A stretch of 6,120 bases of DNA from NCBI GenBank assembly GCA_019232645.1, contig JAFANO010000139.1, forward strand, positions 1 to 6,120. The letters run 5' to 3'. The notes beneath the pieces are model-generated. The model was given only the letters and a program-made list of their open reading frames with translations. It was not told the DNA's origin and made no database searches. Both the position numbers and the translations under genes were made by a program. This document shows positions 1 through 4,207 of the stretch, piece by piece (positions within the stretch are counted from its first letter, which is position 1; every line of letters starts with the position of its first letter). This stretch comes from Planctomycetaceae bacterium (GTDB lineage Bacteria; Planctomycetota; Planctomycetia; Isosphaerales; Isosphaeraceae).

Positions 1-652
1 TTTGCGGATGGACGCGGATCGCGTCGAGGATCTCCCCGTGGGCGCGGAGGACCTTCGCCCGGGCCCGGGCCTCCGTCGCGCCGGAGAGGCCTCCCGCGAT
101 CGGCCGGACGATCTGGTCGCGCAGCGCCGTCAGGATCACCGCCAGCAGGCGATTGCCGCCGACCTCGGCCACCCGGCGATGGAACAGCGCGTCAGCCTCG
201 ACGAACCGGGCGAGGTCCGCGGCTTGCTCCATCGCCCGGTACGCCTCCTCCAGCGGGCCGAGCTCGGCGCCCGGCCGCGCCGCCAGGCGCGCCGCGGCCC
301 CCTCCAGGACCATCCGCGCCTCCAGCAGCTCGGCGACCGAGGTTCCTTCGGCCGCCAGCAGGCCGTCGAGGACCCGCGTCACCCCCACGCTGGGCTGGCC
401 CAGCACGCGCGGCCCGCCCGGGTCGCCGTGCCGGACCGCGACCAGGCCCAGGACCTCGGCCACCCGCAGCGCCTCGCGGACCGTCGGCCGGCTCACCCCG
501 AAGGTCGCCATCATCTCGCGCTCCGAGGGCAGACGCTCCCCCGGGGCCAGCTCGCCCGCGAGGATCGTGCGCTGGAGTTGCGCCAGGATCGCCTCGTGGG
601 CGCGGGTCGGCTTGATCGGCTCGAACGTCGGCGACGGTCGCTTCTTGGCCAT
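1..652 (-). CDS. GntR-family regulator, FadR subfamily (C-terminus beyond window)
   Basis: Probable ligand-responsive repressor of the divergent operon and of itself. The 217 visible codons begin MAKKRPSPTFEPIKPT. A winged helix-turn-helix spans about residues 14-80, with the GntR signature LPSEREMMATFGVSRPTVREAL at about 41-62. An all-helical FCD ligand domain begins near residue 104. Its family hallmarks are visible: ELLEAR (Arg113), the metal-ligand pair Asp154-x3-His158 in ADALFHRR, and His205 in RAHGEILDAI. FadR-type FCD proteins are usually 220-250 residues, so perhaps 10-30 residues lie outside the window. The ATG at 652 is the only good start; it has no clear Shine-Dalgarno and sits 7 nt after a -10 hexamer, which suggests a leaderless message. 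The effector is unknown; in this subfamily it is often an organic acid. A copy of the first 28 codons lies just upstream at 777-858. Family call is confident; target assignment is inferred from position and operator sites. Confidence 0.9.
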   Translation of the reverse strand, partial: MAKKRPSPTFEPIKPTRAHEAILAQLQRTILAGELAPGERLPSEREMMATFGVSRPTVREALRVAEVLGLVAVRHGDPGGPRVLGQPSVGVTRVLDGLLAAEGTSVAELLEARMVLEGAAARLAARPGAELGPLEEAYRAMEQAADLARFVEADALFHRRVAEVGGNRLLAVILTALRDQIVRPIAGGLSGATEARARAKVLRAHGEILDAIRVHPQ

Positions 653-659
653 GATGCTC

Positions 660-688
660 AGGATACTGGTCCGACATCGCGTTGACAA
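660..688 (-). promoter_or_regulatory. Leftward sigma70-type promoter of gntR
   Basis: Read on the minus strand, TTGTCA (688-683), a 17-nt spacer and TATCCT (665-660) make a good -35/-10 pair. The last base of the -10 is 7 nt from the A of the gntR ATG, so transcription would start at or within a base or two of the start codon. This predicts a leaderless mRNA. Confidence 0.65.
667..677. promoter_or_regulatory. Candidate FadR-type operator in the gntR promoter spacer
   Basis: TGGTCCGACAT matches the FadR-subfamily core TnGTnnnACnA at all but its last base and contains the palindrome GTCCGAC. It lies between the -35 and -10 of the leftward promoter, so a bound repressor would block RNA polymerase; this suggests autoregulation. 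The matching position in copy B (873-883, TGGTCCGTCAT) has lost the AC half-site. Confidence 0.55.
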
Positions 689-761
689 TCCGATCCTGCG
701 ATCCCCTGGCGCCGATCCAGAGAAAATAGGGGAAAAACGAGCTCCGCCCCTCGACGCGTAC

Positions 762-772
762 TGGCAAGACCA
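762..772. promoter_or_regulatory. Degraded second operator in copy A
   Basis: TGGCAAGACCA is the copy A counterpart of the perfect palindrome at 975-989. A T-to-C change at 765 spoils the left half-site (GT becomes GC). It lies between the decayed hexamers TCGACG (751-756) and TACGCT (774-779). It may still bind weakly as an auxiliary site. Confidence 0.4.
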
Positions 773-776
773 ATAC

Positions 777-858
777 GCTGTAGTTGTGCCAGTATCGCCT
801 CATGGTCATGGGTCGGCTTGATCGGCCTGAACGTCGGCGACGGTCGCTTCTTGGCCAT
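777..858 (-). pseudogene. Duplicated 5' fragment of gntR
   Basis: Remnant of the regulator gene carried inside copy B. Read leftward from the ATG at 858 it gives MAKKRPSPTFRPIKPT, then HDHEAILAQLQR, which matches 25 of the first 28 residues of the intact regulator. The changes are Glu11Arg, Arg17His and Ala18Asp. Four of the nine base changes are synonymous. The reading frame then runs into copy A's non-coding part and stops near 658, giving an open frame of 66 codons with half of it unrelated to any regulator. It lacks the recognition helix and cannot be a working GntR protein. Its old promoter has a 24-nt spacer, so it is probably silent. Confidence 0.8.
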
Positions 859-935
859 GATGCTCAGAATACTGGTCCGTCATTCCGCATCCCGTTGACA
901 ATCCGACTCTGCGACCCCCTGGCGCCGATCCGGAG

Positions 936-952
936 AAAAAAATGGAAAAAAA
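936..952. promoter_or_regulatory. Two A7 tracts in 10-bp phase upstream of the operon promoter
   Basis: Runs of seven A at 936-942 and 946-952 start 10 bases apart, which is in phase with the helix. In DNA this GC-rich they stand out. They could act as an UP element or as a bend upstream of the -35 at 966. Copy A has shorter runs here (A4 and A5). Confidence 0.4.
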
Positions 953-965
953 CGAGCTCCGCTCC

Positions 966-994
966 TTGACGCGCACTGGTAAGACCAGTATACT
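966..994 (+). promoter_or_regulatory. Rightward sigma70-type promoter of the operon
   Basis: TTGACG (966-971), an exact 17-nt spacer and TATACT (989-994) form the best promoter in the window. Transcription would start near 1001, leaving an untranslated leader of about 129 nt before the bicupin start codon. The operator palindrome fills most of the spacer. Confidence 0.75.
975..989. promoter_or_regulatory. Perfect FadR-type operator palindrome in the operon promoter
   Basis: ACTGGT-AAG-ACCAGT is a perfect 6-3-6 inverted repeat containing TGGTAAGACCA, an exact match to the FadR-subfamily pattern TnGTnnnACnA. Lying between -35 and -10 and touching the -10, it is placed for repression. The adjacent divergent GntR protein is the obvious candidate to bind it. 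Confidence 0.7.
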
Positions 995-1069
995 GAGATT
1001 GAGGATCAAGGAAGGGCCGAGAATTGGCCCGGCCCGCTCCGGAGGAGCCGCGACGCGGGCCGGGACGCA

Positions 1070-1103
1070 CCCGCCGTCGGTCGGTCGAACCGACCGCGGC
1101 GGG
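1070..1103 (+). promoter_or_regulatory. Long GC-rich hairpin in the operon leader
   Basis: CCCGCCG, a bulged T, CGGTCGGT, a CGA loop, ACCGACCG and CGGCGGG form a 15-bp stem with one bulge. It ends 7 bases before the ribosome binding site of the bicupin gene. There is no T run after it, so it does not look like an intrinsic terminator. A leader structure affecting translation or mRNA stability is possible. Confidence 0.6.
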
Positions 1104-1129
1104 CCTGACTGGAGAGAGGAGACCGAATC

Positions 1130-2074
1130 ATGTCGACCCGCGACGAGACGACCATCGACCTCGATGAGCTGACCCGAGACGGCTTGTTCTTCGAGTACAG
1201 CCAGGCGGCCGACCCGATCGGCTCGGGCGCCATCCCGCCGGTGCCCTACGCCGAGTTCCCCGCCGCGCTGCACGAGCAAGGGCCCACCGGCGCCATCCCG
1301 CTCGACCTCAGCCCTCAGCTCCGCTGCCCCGGCCCGGCGACGAGCCCGAGCCTCTGCGCCAATTTCCTGCACATCCGGCCGGGCGAGTCGCTCCGGGTCC
1401 GGCCCAACGCCTCCTCGCAGCTCTACTTCGTCATGCGGGGCCGCGGGCGGACTCAGTTCGACGGCCGGGAGTTCCCCTGGGGGCCCGGCGACTTCGTGAC
1501 CTTGCCGGCCGGCGACGCGGCGGTGCACGAGGCCGAGGTCGACGCGGCCCTCTACTGGGTGCACGACGAGCCGCTGGTCCGCTACCTGGGGGCCCGGGCC
1601 GAGTCGCCGACGTTCCGCCCGACGCTCTACCGCGCCGAGGCGGCGCGGGCCGAGCTGGCCAAGGCCGAGGCCGACCCCGAGGCGCAGCGCCGCAGCCGCA
1701 TCAGCGTCTTACTGGCCAACCGGGCCTGCGACCAGACGCTGACGGTCACCCCCACGCTCTGGGCGATGCTCGGCGTCTTGCCGGTGGGCGACATCCAGGT
1801 GCCGCACCGACACCAGTCGGTGGCACTGGACCTGATCATCGACTGCAAGCCCGGCTGCTCCACGCTCGTCGGCAAGGAACTTGACGATCACGGCCGGATC
1901 CTCGACCCGAAGCGGGTGGACTGGAAGCCGGCCTCGGCGTTCGTGACGCCACCGGGGCACTGGCACGCTCACTACAACGAGTCGGGTGCCCCGGCGTATC
2001 TCCTGCCGATCCAGGACGCGGGGCTGCAGACCTACCTGCGGGCCCTGGACATTCGGTTCGGCGCCCCGGACTGA
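1130..2074 (+). CDS. Bicupin protein, gentisate 1,2-dioxygenase-like
   Basis: A 314-residue two-cupin protein, probably a cytosolic metal-dependent (typically Fe(II)) dioxygenase or a relative. The N-terminal cupin (about 75-155) contains LYFVMRGRGRTQFDG and WGPGDFVTLPAG but lacks the usual His-x-His; instead it reads like the structural cupin of gentisate dioxygenases, ending in the DEPLVRYLG strand. The C-terminal cupin (about 205-312) has the metal set: His226 and His228 in VPHRHQSVAL, then TPPGHWHAHYN with His277, His279 and His281. Gentisate dioxygenases are about 340-380 residues and carry the HRH-type motif in the first cupin, so this is a divergent relative and ring cleavage is not proven. 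The ATG follows a strong GAGAGGAG at 1114-1121. It is first in a four-gene operon behind the FadR-type promoter. No signal peptide is visible. Confidence 0.8.
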   Translation: MSTRDETTIDLDELTRDGLFFEYSQAADPIGSGAIPPVPYAEFPAALHEQGPTGAIPLDLSPQLRCPGPATSPSLCANFLHIRPGESLRVRPNASSQLYFVMRGRGRTQFDGREFPWGPGDFVTLPAGDAAVHEAEVDAALYWVHDEPLVRYLGARAESPTFRPTLYRAEAARAELAKAEADPEAQRRSRISVLLANRACDQTLTVTPTLWAMLGVLPVGDIQVPHRHQSVALDLIIDCKPGCSTLVGKELDDHGRILDPKRVDWKPASAFVTPPGHWHAHYNESGAPAYLLPIQDAGLQTYLRALDIRFGAPD

Positions 2075-2147
2075 GCGCCTCGGCGCCGGCCCGGGGGTGG
2101 AGCGCGGGGGTGGAAGGGACGTGCTGGCCTGGAGAGGGGGTGAGGTC

Positions 2148-2699
2148 GTGGCGAGTGCGGAGTCGGGACAAGGGGCCGGGCGGGCGCCGGCCGAGTCGGC
2201 GCGCTGGGTCCGGGTCGCGGCCCTGGCGGGCTTGCCGCCGGGCTCCGCCCTGGAGGTCCGCCTGGGCCACCGGGTGTATGCCCTGTTCCGACTCGGGGAT
2301 TCGGTGAGCGGCCTGGACGGCCTCTGTCCGCACCACGGGGGGCACCTGGCGGCTGCCGGCCGGGCCGAGGCGGTCGTGACCTGCCCCCGGGTCGGTTGCC
2401 TGAGGTGGCGCTTCGACACCCGCACCGGCGCCTGCCTCCAGCACAACCGGGTCCGCCTGCGGACCTACGAGGTGCGGATTGAATCCGGCTCCGTGTTCCT
2501 CGCCACCGACCAGTCGGGCGCGAGTCAAGAAGATGCGGGCTCCTCGCGCCGGGAGGGCGCGAGGCAAAGCCAGGCACGAGCCCTACGCGGTCGGGCTCAT
2601 GGGACCGGCTCCGACTGCGACGACCCGGGATGTGCGTCTGACTTCATGTCACAGGAAGGGGGATCCTCGTGTCCGCCGTCGAACGTCGAGAATTCCTGA
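2148..2699 (+). CDS. Rieske-like [2Fe-2S] protein with altered second ligand motif
   Basis: Small ferredoxin-like protein, probably an electron carrier for an oxygenase. The Rieske fold covers about residues 20-121 and ends at RTYEVRIESGSVFLATD. The first ligand box, CPHHGGH, is normal (Cys60, His62). The second should be Cys-x2-His but reads CPRVGCLRWRF: Cys79 is present, the His position is Val82, and there is a further Cys at 84. The reading frame is intact, so this is a substitution and not a frameshift. I chose the GTG at 2148 because GGAGAGGGGG (2131-2140) sits 7 nt upstream; GTG at 2121 is an alternative. The last 60 codons have no resemblance to the fold, use rarer codons, contain a hairpin and overlap the next gene by 31 bases, which suggests a lost stop codon. 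Cofactor binding is uncertain. Confidence 0.75.
   Translation: MASAESGQGAGRAPAESARWVRVAALAGLPPGSALEVRLGHRVYALFRLGDSVSGLDGLCPHHGGHLAAAGRAEAVVTCPRVGCLRWRFDTRTGACLQHNRVRLRTYEVRIESGSVFLATDQSGASQEDAGSSRREGARQSQARALRGRAHGTGSDCDDPGCASDFMSQEGGSSCPPSNVENS
2542..2564 (+). repeat. Hairpin inside the 3' part of the Rieske gene
   Basis: CCTCGCGCC, loop GGGAG, GGCGCGAGG: a perfect 9-bp stem with a 5-nt loop. It lies just after the end of the Rieske fold, where an intergenic region would be expected. There is no T run. It may be a former intercistronic structure now read through. Confidence 0.5.
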
Positions 2700-3655
2700 A
2701 AGGGGCCGCAGCCGTCGCGGCCGCCACGACCGCATCCCTGGCCGGCACGGGCCCGGTCGCGGCCGGCGACGACCGACCCGAACCGGGGCGGGGGACGGCC
2801 GGCCGTCTGCGCGGCAAGGTGGCCGCGGTCACTGGCGCCGCCCGCGGGATCGGCCGTGCCTCGGCCGTCGCCCTGGCCCAACAGGGCGCGGACATCGTCG
2901 GCATCGACATCTGCGCGCCGGTCGACCCGCGCTCCGGGGTCGAGCCGGCGAGGCCGGAGGATCTCGACGAGACGGGACGGCTCGTCCGGGCGGCCGGTCG
3001 CCGCTGGCTAGGCATCGTCCTCGACCAGCGCGACCTCCCGGCGCTCCGGGCGGCCGCCTCCCGCACGGAGCGGGAGCTCGGCGGCCTCGACATCCTGCAC
3101 GCGAACGCCGGCATCCAGGCCTTCCGGCCGCTGCTCGAGATGGACGACGAGGACTGGCACACCCAGATCGATGTCAACCTCACGGGCACGGCGAACGCCA
3201 TCCGCGCCTTCGCTCCCTTGCTCGTGAAGCGCGGCGGCGGGCGCATCATCGTCACCGCCTCGACGCAGGGGCGGCACGGCATGAAGAACGGATCCGCCTA
3301 CTCGGCCTCGAAGTGGGGGATCATCGGCTTGATGAAGTCGGCGGCGCTGGAACTCGGCGCGCACGGCATCACGGTGAACGCCGTCGTGCCGGGCCTGATC
3401 AACACGCCGTTGACCCGACACAAGGAGCGTTACGCGCAGGTGCTGCAGGAGGCCGGCAAGGTGCCGTCGGGCACGCCGGCGGATGAGGAGGAGGCGCGGA
3501 GGCTCCTCATCGCCAAGACGCCGCTCGGGGTGCCCTGGCTCGAGCCCGAGGACGTCGCGCCCGCGGTCGTGTTCCTGGCCTCCGAGACGGCCCGCATGGT
3601 CACGGGCGCGACCTACGACGTGACGGGGGGCGACAGCGCCCGCAACACGGCCTAA
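2669..3655 (+). CDS. Short-chain dehydrogenase/reductase with Tat-type leader
   Basis: NAD(P)-dependent oxidoreductase of the classical SDR family, 328 residues against about 250-280 for the plain fold. The Rossmann motif TGAARGIG is at 55-62, NAG at 146-148, and the catalytic set Asn170, Ser198, Tyr211 and Lys215 (YSASK) is complete. The stretch around ICAPVD (81-86) followed by PEDLDETGRLV resembles the mycofactocin-coupled SDR group, but no mycofactocin genes are visible here. The extra N-terminus, ERREFLKG plus an Ala-rich hydrophobic run to about residue 33, looks like a twin-arginine signal (Arg6-Arg7). An exported enzyme would need its nucleotide cofactor bound before export. The GTG start is supported by AGGAAGGGGG at 2653-2662, 6 nt upstream. 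Presumably it oxidises an alcohol or dihydrodiol intermediate of the same pathway; the substrate is unknown. Confidence 0.88.
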   Translation: MSAVERREFLKGAAAVAAATTASLAGTGPVAAGDDRPEPGRGTAGRLRGKVAAVTGAARGIGRASAVALAQQGADIVGIDICAPVDPRSGVEPARPEDLDETGRLVRAAGRRWLGIVLDQRDLPALRAAASRTERELGGLDILHANAGIQAFRPLLEMDDEDWHTQIDVNLTGTANAIRAFAPLLVKRGGGRIIVTASTQGRHGMKNGSAYSASKWGIIGLMKSAALELGAHGITVNAVVPGLINTPLTRHKERYAQVLQEAGKVPSGTPADEEEARRLLIAKTPLGVPWLEPEDVAPAVVFLASETARMVTGATYDVTGGDSARNTA

Positions 3656-3663
3656 CTGCGGCG

Positions 3664-3677
3664 GCGACCGCGGTCGC
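3664..3677. repeat. 14-bp perfect palindrome after the SDR gene
   Basis: GCGACCGCGGTCGC is its own reverse complement and lies 9 bases after the SDR stop codon. It is a possible protein site or short hairpin in the 64-base gap. It could also be chance in DNA this GC-rich. Confidence 0.35.
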
Positions 3678-3719
3678 GAACCTTTCAGAGGGCAGCCGGA
3701 CGCGGACAGGAGCATCCCG

Positions 3720-4016
3720 ATGAACGACAGCCACGAGCACGAGCAGGTCGCTTGGAAGACGCACGGCGTCAAGGTCATTCCGGGTCATCAGCTCGACCCG
3801 AACACCGCGGCAACCCCGGGCATGGATCGCGCCGCCGCGATGCGCTGGGGCGAGCACCTCGAGTACGTCGCCGAGGCGGGGCCGGGCGATTTCATCTTCG
3901 TGCCGCCCTATGTGCCGCACCAGGAGATCAACGCCTCCGCCGACGAAACGCTGGAGTGCGTCCTGGTGCGCAGCGACAACGAGGCGGTCGTCGTCAACCT
4001 CGAGTGCCCGGTCTGA
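3720..4016 (+). CDS. Small cupin protein, probably internally deleted
   Basis: A 98-residue cupin remnant. The N-terminal part (KTHGVKVIPG to TPGMDRAAA) and the C-terminal part (MRWGEHLEYVAEAGPGDF to VPPYVPHQEIN) match the two ends of a common small cupin family. From memory, that family has about 35-40 residues between them carrying the first metal motif (an AHHHGELE-type stretch and the following strands). Here RAAA at 37-40 runs straight into MRWG at 41-44, so the first motif is absent. His67 of the second motif remains. The frame is kept, so an in-frame deletion is the simplest explanation, and the product is probably unable to bind metal normally. The start has a clean AGGAG (3708-3712) 7 nt upstream. 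Last gene of the operon, 64 bases after the SDR. A genuine shorter variant is the alternative. Confidence 0.75.
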   Translation: MNDSHEHEQVAWKTHGVKVIPGHQLDPNTAATPGMDRAAAMRWGEHLEYVAEAGPGDFIFVPPYVPHQEINASADETLECVLVRSDNEAVVVNLECPV

Positions 4017-4041
4017 ACGGGTGGAGTCGGTCACCGCGCGG

Positions 4042-4070
4042 GCCACCCCTCGGCCAAGGCGGGGGGTGGC
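4042..4070 (+). terminator. GC-rich hairpin after the operon (possible terminator)
   Basis: GCCACCCC (4042-4049) pairs with GGGGTGGC (4063-4070) across a 13-nt loop and can be extended outward with a small bulge (CGCG/CGCG). It lies 26 bases after the last operon gene, where a terminator would be expected. There is no T run, so intrinsic termination is doubtful; it may be a 3' mRNA stabiliser. The rest of the gap 4017-4207 shows only a weak 6-bp hairpin (4156-4161 with 4171-4176) and no convincing promoter. Confidence 0.4.
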
Positions 4071-4207
4071 GCGACCGGCCGCCAGCCCCAGGCGGATCTC
4101 CAGGGGGAAAATCGACCGTTCGACGCCATGGATCGATCACCGGCGGGCTGCGGAGGGCGAGCCGTGAATCCTCGCCGGACGTGCCTGCTCTGAGCGGAGG
4201 TTGTGCC

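Larger units (their letters stand above)
571..780. repeat. Tandem duplication, copy A (gntR-proximal control region)
   Basis: First unit of an imperfect direct repeat. It covers codons 1 to about 27 of gntR plus the region upstream. Over the gntR part (571-652 against 777-858) I count 9 mismatches in 82 bases, all at a constant offset of 206. Beyond it the match continues to about 780 with small length differences. The two units share the bases GCTG at their junction (777-780), which could be the microhomology where they joined. This copy keeps the working-looking leftward promoter, while its rightward promoter is degraded (TCGACG, 17 nt, TACGCT). Confidence 0.9.
777..995. repeat. Tandem duplication, copy B (operon-proximal control region)
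   Basis: Second unit of the repeat, about 9 bases longer than copy A. Seven of the extra bases fall in the spacer of the old leftward promoter, stretching it from 17 to 24 nt (TTGTCA at 896-901, TATTCT at 866-871). The rightward promoter is near consensus here. The copy ends with the sequence around TATACTG at 989-995, and no resemblance to copy A continues after that. Confidence 0.9.

Noticed and set aside
2..821. Long plus-strand open frames across the gntR region
   Set aside because: They lie opposite a clear GntR/FCD protein, are extremely Arg/Ala/Pro-rich and resemble no family; they reflect lack of stops in GC-rich DNA.
806..1564. 252-codon minus-strand open frame crossing the control region and the bicupin start
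   Set aside because: It overlaps promoters, the leader hairpin and a well-supported plus-strand gene, and its composition is typical of an antisense shadow.
2121..2147. GTG at 2121 as start of the Rieske gene
   Set aside because: A GGAAGG lies only 3 nt upstream and the added residues match nothing; GTG at 2148 has better spacing. It remains possible.
2542..2564. Hairpin read as an intrinsic terminator between Rieske and SDR genes
   Set aside because: There is no T run after it, and the genes overlap and look co-transcribed.
2479..3486. 335-codon plus-strand open frame over the Rieske/SDR junction
   Set aside because: It is an Arg-rich out-of-frame reading of the SDR gene with no recognisable motif.
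4156..4176. GGCGAG/CTCGCC inverted repeat upstream of the oxidoreductase
   Set aside because: Only 6 bp of stem with a 9-nt loop; expected by chance at this GC content.
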